Positions 36,339 through 45,960 of a stretch of DNA of 64,000 bases are shown one piece after another. Both the position numbers and the translations under genes were made by a program. Where the stretch lies: contig NZ_LN811353.1 in NCBI RefSeq assembly GCF_001006805.1, positions 573,941 to 637,940 on the forward strand. Direction: 5' to 3'. The stretch is from Microvirga massiliensis (lineage in GTDB: Bacteria > Pseudomonadota > Alphaproteobacteria > Rhizobiales > Beijerinckiaceae). Under the pieces are notes generated by a model. It saw nothing but the letters and a program-made list of their open reading frames with translations. It was not told the DNA's origin and searched no databases. Positions within the stretch are counted from its first letter, which is position 1. Every line of letters starts with the position of its first letter.

Positions 36339-36349
36339 TTGTCCGACAA
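36339..36349. promoter_or_regulatory. Putative GntR/FCD operator before gntR
   Basis: TTGTCCGACAA fits the FadR-type form TNGTNNNACNA. It is 10 bases upstream of the regulator's start and shares extended flanks with the site at 26432-26442. Binding by the adjacent GntR protein is inferred. Confidence 0.65.
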
Positions 36350-36449
36350 CCCAATGTTGCAGGCGCATTCCGGGAAGTCAATTTGGAACAGGTCGGATCT
36401 TTGCCCGTGAGGCCCCGAGAAGATACGTGGGCCGCATCGGCGCGAGAGT

Positions 36450-37154
36450 TCAGCGAGCCGGTGGGTTGGCCTCTGCCTCCATATCTCTGTCGCGCCAACC
36501 GCCCGGCCGGCAGAGCACCGGATAGAGAAGCGCCATCTCCGCCATGAGGTATTTCGCCGGGACGTCGAAGAACGATCCGTGCTCGACCAAGTATTCCATG
36601 AAATCGCGGCCAGCGTCGTCGTAGGGTTGCAGCAGGGCATCTCCGGCACCGTCGAATTCGAGCGCTGAGACACCGAGCTTGCTGCACAGCGACAGATTGA
36701 AAGTCGGCGACACCTTCAGCCACCGGGTTTCGAGGAACACCTCCGCGTATCCGTGAAACGCGAAGATATCGGTTCCGATCAGCTCGAGGAGCCGTCCCGT
36801 GGAGAGATGATTGCGAACGTCTGCGAGTCCGATCCGGGCCGGGAGCCCCGAAACACGGCACAGCGCCGCAAAGAGCGCGGCCTTGCCGACGCAATAGCCT
36901 GCTCCCGCTTTCAGGACGCTGCTGGCCCGGAATGTCTCGAGATTCGTGTAGTCGACATACGGGTCATAGCGGATCTCGTCGCGCACGGCGCGATAAAGGG
37001 CGCGAACCTTGTCGATCGGATCCGATATCTCTGCGGTGAGTGCGCGCGCATGGTCGTAGATCGACGGGTGATCACTGTCGACATATTCCGCCGGGCTCAG
37101 GAAAAGACGGCGCTCGGTCTCACGCATCGCTATGGCTCGCTCCGGAGTCGTCAT
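36450..37154 (-). CDS. Transglutaminase-like domain protein
   Basis: 234-residue cytoplasmic protein of the transglutaminase/papain-like fold. The nucleophile Cys lies in KAGAGYCVGKAALFAAL and the His in AFHGYAEVFLETRWLK. The third-residue position reads VSPTFN, so Ser stands where the triad Asp is usual, as also seen in a subfamily reading TPAFN. Activity (amidase, protease or transferase) is unclear. ATG 37154 overlaps the upstream nitronate monooxygenase stop (ATGA), so the two are coupled. Confidence 0.8.
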   Translation of the reverse strand: MTTPERAIAMRETERRLFLSPAEYVDSDHPSIYDHARALTAEISDPIDKVRALYRAVRDEIRYDPYVDYTNLETFRASSVLKAGAGYCVGKAALFAALCRVSGLPARIGLADVRNHLSTGRLLELIGTDIFAFHGYAEVFLETRWLKVSPTFNLSLCSKLGVSALEFDGAGDALLQPYDDAGRDFMEYLVEHGSFFDVPAKYLMAEMALLYPVLCRPGGWRDRDMEAEANPPAR

Positions 37155-38107
37155 GCCGCCAGGGCCGTTCGCGCAGCCTCGTATTCCTGCTCGAGACGAG
37201 TGCACAATTCCGCGACGGAGGGAACGTCCTCGATGCTGCCGACACCCTGTCCGGCCGACCAGATGTCACGCCACACCTTCGCTTCTGCACCCATATCGAG
37301 CTTGCCATGCGAAACGAGGTTCCGCGGGTCGAGTCCGGCAGCGACGATGCTCTGGCGCATGAAGTTGGCGTTCACCCCGCTGATGGAGGGCGTGTAGACG
37401 ATGTCGGCCGCTTTCGCCTGCATTAGCATCGCCTTGTAGGCGTCCGGCGCGAGGCTTTCCTGCGTGGCGATGAAGCGCGTGCCGAGATAAGCGAGATCCG
37501 CTCCCATGAGCTGCACCGCGGCAATCTGAGCGCCGTTTGAAATCGCGCCGGAAAGCACGATCGTCTTGTGGAAGAACCGGCGGATCTCCGGGATCAGGGC
37601 GAACGGGCTCAAGGTTCCGGCATGTCCGCCGGCACCGGCGCAGACCGCGATGATTCCGTCGACGCCGGCCTCGGCGGCCTTCTCGGCATGCCGCACGTTG
37701 ATGACGTCGTGGAAGACGAGCCCGCCATAAGAATGGACCGCGTCGACGAGATCGGAAACTGCGCCGAGCGAAGTGATGACGAGCGGAACCTTGCGGTCGA
37801 CCGTGATCTTCAGATCCTGGTCGAGCCGCGGGTTGGTGGCATGGGCGATGAGATTGACCCCGAATGGCGCCGGTCTGGAGCCGTCCTGGGACGCAACCGA
37901 AAGCCTGTCCTCGATCTCGTCGAGCCAGGCGGCATAACCCTCGCTCGTCCTCTGGTTGAGAGCCGGAAAGGCGCCGATGATGCCGGCGCGCGCCGTTTCG
38001 ATGACGAGATCCGGTCCCGAGACCAGGAACATCGGCGCTGCGATCGCAGGAAGTCTGAGGCGTGCCTGGAAGGCGTCCGGCAACGGCATGATTACGTCCT
38101 TGTGCAT
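37151..38107 (-). CDS. Nitronate monooxygenase family protein
   Basis: 318-residue FMN enzyme of the nitronate monooxygenase/2-nitropropane dioxygenase family (TIM barrel). LRLPAIAAPMFLVSGPDLV at the N-terminus, the His in LVFHDVINVRHAEKA, AVCAGAGGHAGTLSPF and LSGAISNGAQIAAVQLMGAD are the flavin-binding loops. Family members oxidise nitronates or act as oxygenases or flavin reductases, and the true substrate is unknown. Overlaps the TetR gene by 16 bases. Confidence 0.9.
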   Translation of the reverse strand: MHKDVIMPLPDAFQARLRLPAIAAPMFLVSGPDLVIETARAGIIGAFPALNQRTSEGYAAWLDEIEDRLSVASQDGSRPAPFGVNLIAHATNPRLDQDLKITVDRKVPLVITSLGAVSDLVDAVHSYGGLVFHDVINVRHAEKAAEAGVDGIIAVCAGAGGHAGTLSPFALIPEIRRFFHKTIVLSGAISNGAQIAAVQLMGADLAYLGTRFIATQESLAPDAYKAMLMQAKAADIVYTPSISGVNANFMRQSIVAAGLDPRNLVSHGKLDMGAEAKVWRDIWSAGQGVGSIEDVPSVAELCTRLEQEYEAARTALAA

Positions 38108-38748
38108 TCTGCAGGTTTCTTTGACACGCGCGGTGCGAGCCCTTCGAAGAGGATGTCCACGCAGGACCGGGCGATCTCATGCGGCTTCAGGGGACCATCC
38201 GGATCGTACCAGCGGGCGATCCAGTTCAGGGCTCCCGAGACCGTGAAGGCCGTCAGGCGCACGTCGCGCGCACTGATCGAGCCGTCGGCGACGCCCTCCT
38301 CGATGAGGCTGCGGATCCGCTCGTCGATCTTGCGCTTGTGAGCGCGAAATGCCTTCCGGCTTTGAGGCGGCAGTTCCGCCTCTCCGATCCGCGTGATGCA
38401 CATGCCGAAATCCATCGTCATGATCTCGGCATAGCGGTGGAGCGCCGCTTCGAGTCTGTCGCGCGCGGTACGTCCGTCACCGGTCGCATCCGCGATTGCC
38501 TTGTCGATCAGTTCGAGGCCGATCCGTACGCATTCGGCGAGGATTTCGTCCTTGCTCCGGAAATAATGGTAGAGCGTCGGCTTGGTGACGTTCAGGCGTT
38601 CGGCAATCTCGTCGAGGGAGGTGGTCCGGACTCCGTTCTCGCAGAAAGCCTGCGCGGCGACGCGCAACACCGCCTCGCGCTTCTCGCGCCTGTCGTGCTC
38701 CCTGTCCTTTGTGTCCTTCCAGGGCGAGACAGCCTGCTTCGCATCCAT
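38092..38748 (-). CDS. TetR/AcrR family transcriptional regulator
   Basis: 218 residues, all-helical. The DNA-binding helix-turn-helix is TSLDEIAERLNVTKPTLYHY followed by FRSKDEIL at about 45-75, and the C-terminal ligand domain resembles regulators of fatty-acid degradation. It heads an operon with the nitronate monooxygenase and transglutaminase-like genes and is divergent from the SDR-thiolase operon. A palindrome between them (38812-38825) suggests it controls both. Confidence 0.9.
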   Translation of the reverse strand: MDAKQAVSPWKDTKDREHDRREKREAVLRVAAQAFCENGVRTTSLDEIAERLNVTKPTLYHYFRSKDEILAECVRIGLELIDKAIADATGDGRTARDRLEAALHRYAEIMTMDFGMCITRIGEAELPPQSRKAFRAHKRKIDERIRSLIEEGVADGSISARDVRLTAFTVSGALNWIARWYDPDGPLKPHEIARSCVDILFEGLAPRVSKKPAECTRT

Positions 38749-38811
38749 CAGGCCACCCGCGATCGGCTCTTGACTGGAGCGCGCACCGCCGTCTACTCCC
38801 AGGTCACCATA

Positions 38812-38825
38812 TTACTCGCCGGTAA
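38812..38825. promoter_or_regulatory. Putative TetR operator
   Basis: TTACTCGCCGGTAA has perfect TTAC/GTAA arms and a partly symmetric centre. It lies in the 167-base space between the divergent TetR and SDR genes, which is the usual site for a TetR operator. Recognition by the adjacent regulator is inferred. Confidence 0.55.
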
Positions 38826-38915
38826 CTAGCGCGGCGGGAAGGGGGCGGGCAACCCCTTGCATACCGGTCCAGACCAGCCCGTATGAGGTCTGAACGAAGC
38901 CTTGCGGAGGTTCAG

Positions 38916-39677
38916 GTGGAGATTCGTGGAGTTTCAGCCGTCGTGACAGGCGGCGCATCCGGGCTCGGGGCTGCGACGGCCCGCATGCTGGCCGCGAATG
39001 GCGCCAAGGTCGCGGTTCTCGACGTCAACGAGGCGGACGCCCAGACGGTCGCCAAGGAGATCGGAGGCATCGCTCTCACGTGCGACGTGTCCGACGCGGC
39101 GAGCGCAGAAGCGGCCGTCGCCAAGGCACGCGAGGCCCACGGGGCCGCCCGCATCCTGGTGAATTGTGCGGGCATCGCGCCGGCGGCGCGCATCGTCGGA
39201 CGAAACGGCCCGATGGCGCTCGACGCCTACGCGAAAGTGATTCAGGTCAACCTGATCGGCTCGTTCAATCTCATGCGCCTCATCGCAGCAGATGCCATGA
39301 AGCTCGATTCTCTCGAGAGCGGCGAGCGCGGCGTCATCATCTCGACGGCATCCGTCGCGGCCTATGAGGGGCAGATCGGCCAGGCTGCCTATGCGTCGGC
39401 GAAAGCGGGAATCGTCGGCCTGACGCTTCCAGCCGCCCGCGAATTCGCATCGAGCGGCATCCGCGTTTGCGCCATCGCCCCGGGCATCTTCGAGACGCCG
39501 ATGCTGCGCGGCCTGCCGCAGGAGGTCCAGGACAGCCTGGGTGCAGCGGTTCCCTACCCGTCGCGCCTCGGCAAGCCGGAGGAATATGCGCAACTCGCGC
39601 TTGCGATCATCCAGAACACGATGCTGAACGGCGAGGTGATCCGCCTGGACGGCGCGCTGCGCATGCAGCCGAAGTAA
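38916..39677 (+). CDS. SDR family 3-hydroxyacyl-CoA dehydrogenase (HSD10-like)
   Basis: 253-residue short-chain dehydrogenase. TGGASGLGAATARML, the NCAG motif, Ser in ISTASVAAYEGQIGQAAY, Tyr-x-x-x-Lys as YASAK, and APGIFETPMLRGLPQEVQDS, which together are typical of type II (HSD17B10-like) 3-hydroxyacyl-CoA dehydrogenases. It would oxidise the 3-hydroxyacyl-CoA before thiolysis. GTG 38916 is chosen because GCGGAGG lies before it; an ATG at 38883 is also open. Followed by thiolase after 37 bases. Confidence 0.88.
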   Translation: MEIRGVSAVVTGGASGLGAATARMLAANGAKVAVLDVNEADAQTVAKEIGGIALTCDVSDAASAEAAVAKAREAHGAARILVNCAGIAPAARIVGRNGPMALDAYAKVIQVNLIGSFNLMRLIAADAMKLDSLESGERGVIISTASVAAYEGQIGQAAYASAKAGIVGLTLPAAREFASSGIRVCAIAPGIFETPMLRGLPQEVQDSLGAAVPYPSRLGKPEEYAQLALAIIQNTMLNGEVIRLDGALRMQPK

Positions 39678-39714
39678 CACTCCCAAAACGCGCAGGGCAC
39701 CGCAGGAGGATCTG

Positions 39715-40887
<1,173 letters not shown>

Positions 40888-41308
40888 CGTCGAGAAATGC
40901 GCTCGTCATGCGACGCTGATCCACTGGCTTGACCCAATATCATTCGATCTGAGGAACCACGAGAATCAACGAGGCCTCTCCGTCATCACGAGCGGAGCGG
41001 AGCCGTCCAGGTGCGCATCCGTTGACGGGTAGATTGCTTCACTTCGTTCGCAATGACGAGGGGGGTCTGAGGGCGGGAGGAGCAATGCCGAAAACGGAGT
41101 GGCGCCGGACTCACTGCCGTCCTTGCGAGCGGGAGGCGTGATGCGCTGCCCTTTCCACCGCCTCTCCGTCCTTGCGAGCCGCAGGCGAAGCAATCTACCC
41201 GTCGACAGGTGTGCCGCTGGATTGCGCACTGCGTCCGCAATGACGGGGAGCGCTGGCTCATAGGAGCCAGCATTGCGCCCATGTCATCATTTTCACACGA
41301 GCACCAAT
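40888..41308. repeat. Palindromic intergenic repeats (GCAATGACG family), cluster 2
   Basis: The gap between the convergent thiolase and crotonase genes is largely filled by the element seen at 26508-26757. One copy at 41013-41058 includes GTTGACGGGTAGATTGCTTC and ends GTTCGCAATGACG. An inverted copy at 41167-41246 begins CGTCCTTGCGAGCCGCAGGC, includes AAGCAATCTACCCGTCGACA and ends near GCAATGACGG. A lone arm CGTCCTTGCGAGCG lies near 41103. No gene is seen. Confidence 0.85.
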
Positions 41309-42115
41309 CTAACGCCCTACGAAATGCGCCGGGCGGCGTTCGGCGAAGCTCCGCACACCCTCCTGCGCATCTTCCGACGCCGATAATCTCTGGTTGATGG
41401 CGCCGAATTCGGCTGCGGCCGTTTCGGGCCCTTCCGTGAGCGCGAGGCGGGCGCTGCGGAGCGTTTCCGCCACCGCGAGCGGTGCCTGCTGGGCGATGCG
41501 TTCGGCGATCTCGATCGCGCGTTCCAATTGCCGTCCGGGCGGCACGACTTCCTGAACGAGCCCGAGCCGGAAGGCCGTTTCGGAATCGAATTCGTCGCCG
41601 GTGAGGAGATAGCGCATGGCATTGCCCCATCCGGCGCGCTCGACGATGCGGATCGTGGCGCCGTGGTTCGCCATGATCCCGCGCTTGACCTCGATCTGAC
41701 CGAAACGGCAGTCGCTAGCGGCGATCACGATATCGGCCGCGAGCATGAGCTCGATCCCGACCGTGAAGCAGATGCCCTGCACGGCAGCGACGACAGGCTT
41801 GGTGCGCAACGGCTCGCGCAGATGAAAGGGATCAACGGATCCCTCGGGGGCGAGATGCCGGCCCTCCTTGAACCAGGACGACAGCTGGTCGAGTTGAAGC
41901 CCGCCCGTGAAATGATCGCCGAATGCATGGAGCACGCCGACGCGCACCTCGGAATCCTGCTCGAGCGTGTCGAAAGCCTCGCCGAGCTCGATAACCATGC
42001 GCTCGCTGAAGCCGTTGCGCTTCGGAACGCGGTCGATGCCGATGAGCTGCACTGCGCCGCGCTTCTCGACGACGATGCGGCCCTCCAGGGGAGCAGGTTC
42101 GAGCCGAGCATTCAT
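41309..42115 (-). CDS. Enoyl-CoA hydratase/isomerase family (crotonase) protein
   Basis: 268 residues of the crotonase fold. The oxyanion-hole segments are DHFTGGLQLDQL (in place of the usual CAGGD) and VQGICFTVGIELMLAADI. The segment CRFGQIEVKRGIMANHGAT lacks the canonical PE(x)xxGxxP pattern of true hydratases, so the reaction may not be hydration. Divergent family members include isomerases and hydrolases. It faces the thiolase operon from the opposite strand. Confidence 0.85.
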   Translation of the reverse strand: MNARLEPAPLEGRIVVEKRGAVQLIGIDRVPKRNGFSERMVIELGEAFDTLEQDSEVRVGVLHAFGDHFTGGLQLDQLSSWFKEGRHLAPEGSVDPFHLREPLRTKPVVAAVQGICFTVGIELMLAADIVIAASDCRFGQIEVKRGIMANHGATIRIVERAGWGNAMRYLLTGDEFDSETAFRLGLVQEVVPPGRQLERAIEIAERIAQQAPLAVAETLRSARLALTEGPETAAAEFGAINQRLSASEDAQEGVRSFAERRPAHFVGR

Positions 42116-42200
42116 GGGGAATTCCTCCGGGCCAACGTCGAGAGGTGATGTTTAGCGTTCCGTGTGCCGATTGCGAGCGATGTTCGCTGCACTTCGCTCC

Positions 42201-42896
42201 TCACCCCAGAAATGCGGCAATCCGCGGGTCGCGCCCCGCGGTCAGGACCTCGCTCGGGCTGCCCTCGGCGATCACCTGTCCGCCCGCCACAAAGGCCGCC
42301 TGGTCCGCGATCTCGACGATGTCCTCGGGCGTGTGGATCGTCAGGACGACCGTGATGCTCCGCCTCCGGCGCAGATCGTCCACGAGGCGGATCATGTTCC
42401 GGCGCAGGCCAGGGTCCAGGCCACCGAACGGCTCGTCGAGCAGGAGGAGCGGCTTACGGGTCACGAGGGCACGCGCCAGAGCGACCCGCTGGCCCTGGCC
42501 GCCCGACATTTCGCCCGGACGGCGATCGGCGAGGCCCGTCAGGTCCACGGCGTCGAGCGCATCCGCGACCTGCCGGCGATCTCTGTCGTCGAGACGCAAC
42601 GAGGGGCGCAAGCCGAGCGCGACGTTCTCGGCAGCCGTGAGATGCGGAAACAGGTTGTGGTCCTGAAAGACCATGGCGATGGGACGCAGGGCAGGCCTCA
42701 ACGGCAATAAGTCCTGCCTCGCGAAATACAGGGATCCGCTGACCGGCCGCTCGAACCCGGCGATCAGATGCAGCAGCGTGGTCTTCCCACCTCCCGAGGG
42801 GCCGACGATGGCGCAGAGCCGTCCCGCATCGACCCTCAGAGAGTATCGTGCCGAGAAGTCCGGATATTCCAGCCGGCAATCGTCAACGACGAGCAT
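42201..42896 (-). CDS. thiQ: Thiamine ABC transporter ATP-binding protein
   Basis: 231-residue ATPase of the thiamine/TPP importer. Walker A GPSGGGKTTL, signature MSGGQGQRVALARAL, Walker B LLLLDEPFGGLDPGLR, switch His in TIHTPEDI. Start ATG 42896 overlaps the ThiP stop by 14 bases. Assignment as ThiQ comes from its short length, the ThiQ-like form, and operon position after ThiB and ThiP under a TPP riboswitch. Confidence 0.9.
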   Translation of the reverse strand: MLVVDDCRLEYPDFSARYSLRVDAGRLCAIVGPSGGGKTTLLHLIAGFERPVSGSLYFARQDLLPLRPALRPIAMVFQDHNLFPHLTAAENVALGLRPSLRLDDRDRRQVADALDAVDLTGLADRRPGEMSGGQGQRVALARALVTRKPLLLLDEPFGGLDPGLRRNMIRLVDDLRRRRSITVVLTIHTPEDIVEIADQAAFVAGGQVIAEGSPSEVLTAGRDPRIAAFLG

Positions 42897-44442
42897 CGGA
42901 CCACCCGGATGCGGCATAGGCGAGGGCGAAGGCGATCGCCACGAGGAGGAGCCCGATCGCGGACGCCTCGTCGAGGCGGTAGGCGCCGAGACGCTCGTAG
43001 AGCAAATAGGGCAGGGTTCGCAGCTCACCTCCGCCGAACAGCGCGACCACTCCGAAATCCCCGAACGACAAGGCCATCGCCATCGCGAAAGCGGCTGCAA
43101 ACGGCCGGCGCAGCAGCGGCCAAGTCACGATCCTGACTTTTGTCACGCCCTCCAGGCCGAGAAGAGCCGAAAGCCTCCCATAGCGCTCGCCCGCAATCAT
43201 CACAGCAGGTGAAATGAAACGATAGGCGAAGGGCAGAGCGACGAGTGCATTCATCAGTGGAAGCAGGATGTAGCCGGCCAGGACCGGATCGGCGATGCGG
43301 CGGATCCAGAGATAGAGCCCGGCGGTGAGCGCGAAGGGCGGCACCGCGAGAACCACGGTCGGCAGGAAATCGTAGATCATGGCGAGGCCCGGACGCCGCC
43401 GCTGGAGGCGCTCGTTGCGAGCCTCTGCGGCGAGCGCGAGGGCCACGAGGCAGGCGGCCGATGCCGAAAGGCTTGCGATCATCAGGCTCGTCAGAACGGC
43501 TTGTGCAAGATCGCGGTCGAGAATGGCCGGAATCTGCGAGAGGCCGGATGCGACGCTGGCGAGCGGCGGCAAGATTAGCCCAGCGGACACGGCAAGCACC
43601 AGGCCATCGAGGAGCTGCAGACGACGATCCGCCGAATCCGGACGCGCGACGGCAAGGCGTGATGTGCGCCCGACGGGACTCCGCTGAACGGCGCGATGAA
43701 GCAACATCGCGACACCGGCGCAGATCGCGATCTGCACGAGGCCGAGCCACGCGGCGCGTCCGAAATCGAGATCGACCCGCAAGGCCTCGAAGATTGCGAC
43801 TTCGAGCGTCGCACGGCTCGCTCCACCACCGAGGGTAAGCACGATCGCAAAGCTCGTGAAGCAGAGAAGAAAGATGAGGCTCGCGAGAGGCGCGAATTCC
43901 GACTTCAGCACCGGCCAGTCGAGGTGGCGGGCGATCTGGCCGCTCGACAGCCCGAGCATCTCCGCGAGTCGCCAATGCTCTGCCGGGGCCGTCGCGAGGG
44001 CATCGAGATAGACGCGTGCCACGAAAGGCGCGTTGAGGAAGATATGGGCGAAGAGAATGCCGGGCCAGCCGAAGATCCGGAAGCCCGCATCGATCCCGAA
44101 GAGGCGCGCCGCCTGCACGAGCCAGCCTTCACGGCCGTAGACGGCGATGACCGAAAACACGACGACGATGGCCGGCATCACCGCAGCTGCGCCAAGCGCT
44201 GCCACGACCCATCGATGGCCCGGGAAGCTGCGGCGCGTCAGTGTGAGGGCGAGCAGAGCCCCAAGCACGAGAGATGCGACGGTCGAGACGGCAGCCTGCG
44301 CGAGCGCGAAGCCCAGCACACGGGTGAGATATGGGCCGATCGAAACGAGTTCGGACGGCTGGCCCGCAGCATAGAACAGGGCCCCGAAGCCGCTCGCGAT
44401 CAGAGCCAGGATCGCGAGGGCGACGATCGTGCCCGGCCTCAA
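42883..44442 (-). CDS. thiP: Thiamine/thiamine pyrophosphate ABC transporter permease
   Basis: 519-residue inner-membrane permease with about twelve hydrophobic segments, a fused double BPD_transp_1 permease as in ThiP. The two ATPase-contacting EAA loops are HWRLAEMLGLSSGQIARHLD in the first half and GRLSALLGLEGVTKVRIVTW in the second. Thirteen bases follow the ThiB stop. Confidence 0.92.
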   Translation of the reverse strand: MRPGTIVALAILALIASGFGALFYAAGQPSELVSIGPYLTRVLGFALAQAAVSTVASLVLGALLALTLTRRSFPGHRWVVAALGAAAVMPAIVVVFSVIAVYGREGWLVQAARLFGIDAGFRIFGWPGILFAHIFLNAPFVARVYLDALATAPAEHWRLAEMLGLSSGQIARHLDWPVLKSEFAPLASLIFLLCFTSFAIVLTLGGGASRATLEVAIFEALRVDLDFGRAAWLGLVQIAICAGVAMLLHRAVQRSPVGRTSRLAVARPDSADRRLQLLDGLVLAVSAGLILPPLASVASGLSQIPAILDRDLAQAVLTSLMIASLSASAACLVALALAAEARNERLQRRRPGLAMIYDFLPTVVLAVPPFALTAGLYLWIRRIADPVLAGYILLPLMNALVALPFAYRFISPAVMIAGERYGRLSALLGLEGVTKVRIVTWPLLRRPFAAAFAMAMALSFGDFGVVALFGGGELRTLPYLLYERLGAYRLDEASAIGLLLVAIAFALAYAASGWSDARR

Positions 44443-44455
44443 GGATGCGGCCTTG

Positions 44456-45466
44456 TCAGCGGGCCGTGGCGTTCAGCCATTCATCAATGAATGCGCGGCG
44501 TCGGCTCTGAACCTCTTCCGGCGTGAACAGGAGCGCCTTCGTGGGCTTGACGAGATCCGCAAAGGACGTAGGCAGCCCGGAGGCCGGCGTCACCGCCGGA
44601 TACATCCAGTTGCCCTCTGGGATCGCAGACTGGAACGGTTCGGAGAGCATGAAAGACAGAAAGCGGCGGGCGAGCTCCGGATTCTTCGCCATGCGCGTCA
44701 TGCCGGCCAGTTCCACGTGAAGATAATGACCCTCGGCGAAGGGAGCGGCCTTGTAGTTGTGCTTCTTCTCGACACCGATGTGATAAGCGGGCGATGTCGA
44801 ATAGGAGAGCACCATGTCGGCCTCTCCTTTCAGGAACAGGCTATAGGCCTCGGACCAGCCTTTAGTGACCGTCATGATGCGCGGCTTCAGCATCTGCCAT
44901 GCCTCTCCGGCATCATCGCCGTAGACCTGTCGCATCCACAGCAGCAGCCCGAGCCCGGGCGCAGAGGTGCGTGGATCCTCGATGACGATCGTCGGCCCGT
45001 TCGGGCTCGCGACGAGATCTTTCAGGCTCGTGGGTGGCGTCTCGAGGCGGTTCGTGTCGTAGACGAAAGCGAGATAGCCCCAGTCGAACGGGAGCAGGAA
45101 TTCGTCCGACCAGGTGATTGGAAGCGCGAGATTGCTGGTCGATACGTCATGCTTCGCGAAGAGACCCAAGTTCTTCGCTTCAGCGGCGAGATTCAGGTCG
45201 AGGCCGAGCACGACATCCGCCTTGGTCGACTCACCCTCGAGTCGCAGGCGACCCACGAGGCTGCCGGCATCTTCCGCGCTGACCCAGGCGAGCTCGCACC
45301 CGCAGACGGCTTCGAACCGCTCCTTGATCGTCTGGCCGGGTCCGTATTTTCCGACGAAGGACCCATAGCTGTAGACGGTGAGAACGGGTTTGGTCTGTGC
45401 GATGCTCGGGCCCGCAAGCAATCCGAGCGCCAAAGCGACGATCATACGCAAGAACGTGAACGACAT
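44456..45466 (-). CDS. thiB: Thiamine ABC transporter substrate-binding protein
   Basis: 336-residue periplasmic binding protein for thiamine, TMP and TPP. A Sec signal peptide (FTFLRMIVALALGLLAGP) ends with AQT near residue 23, followed by LTVYSYGSFVGKYGPG, which is characteristic of ThiB, and EAYSLFLKGEADMVLSYSTS. ATG 45466 is set by GGGAGGA about 7 bases upstream. An in-frame ATG further upstream lies within the leader. First gene of thiBPQ, controlled by the riboswitch in its leader. Confidence 0.93.
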   Translation of the reverse strand: MSFTFLRMIVALALGLLAGPSIAQTKPVLTVYSYGSFVGKYGPGQTIKERFEAVCGCELAWVSAEDAGSLVGRLRLEGESTKADVVLGLDLNLAAEAKNLGLFAKHDVSTSNLALPITWSDEFLLPFDWGYLAFVYDTNRLETPPTSLKDLVASPNGPTIVIEDPRTSAPGLGLLLWMRQVYGDDAGEAWQMLKPRIMTVTKGWSEAYSLFLKGEADMVLSYSTSPAYHIGVEKKHNYKAAPFAEGHYLHVELAGMTRMAKNPELARRFLSFMLSEPFQSAIPEGNWMYPAVTPASGLPTSFADLVKPTKALLFTPEEVQSRRRAFIDEWLNATAR

Positions 45467-45537
45467 CCTGCTTTCCTCCCGCGCAGCGACCAGCCAGGAC
45501 GGCGAGAGAGGAAGTGCGTGCCGCAACTTCGGTGATC

Positions 45538-45627
45538 ACGCTCGATCCCTACGCCGGCATGACCCGGATCAGGTTCAACGGGTTGGCGGAACTTGCCTCT
45601 CAGCCCGTGCGGGCACCCCGTGAGGCC
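45538..45627 (-). promoter_or_regulatory. TPP riboswitch (THI element)
   Basis: Read on the minus strand, the leader of thiB contains the conserved core: CACGGGGTGCCC, then GGGCTGAGAGGC, and the pyrophosphate arm region AACCCGTTGAACCTGATC followed by CGGGTCATGCCGGCGTAGGG. Both helix arms (CGGGGTGCCCGCACGGG side and ACCTGATC/GGGTCATGCCGG side) are present. Its 5' end is near 45627 and the thiB start is 72 bases downstream of the 3' end, so it should repress thiBPQ when TPP is abundant, probably at translation initiation since no terminator with a U run is evident. Confidence 0.93.
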
Positions 45628-45960
45628 TAGCGGTTCTACTGCTGCGGTTCCATAGAAACAAGGGTTTGCGTGGGCCGGTGCCCGAGAACGCGACGCCTCC
45701 CGGACACGGACTTCGACTGGGGCTGGCAGGAACAGCGTTCCGAAGAAGGGCAGGGTCGCAATTCGTCGCACCTTTGCATCGGTGCGCGGGGCGGCTGGAA
45801 CCAATGCGCGCCAGGGCTGTTGACGGAATGCTGCGCTGCAGCATTCGAGTGAATCCAGTTTCTTACGACGCGCTTCGCCGCGTCCCATAACGCCTCCAGC
45901 CGCTGTGCCTGCCGAACGCAGCGACCAAGGCAGCATTACATACCTTTGCAGGAGAGACCC
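45628..45960. other. Intergenic region between thiBPQ and hemerythrin-phasin gene
   Basis: About 330 bases between divergent transcription units. It should hold the promoters of both. A GGAAC at 45797-45801 followed 16 bases later by TGTT resembles but does not match the EcfG-type stress promoter (GGAAC-N16/17-CGTT). No gene or repeat was recognised. Confidence 0.4.
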
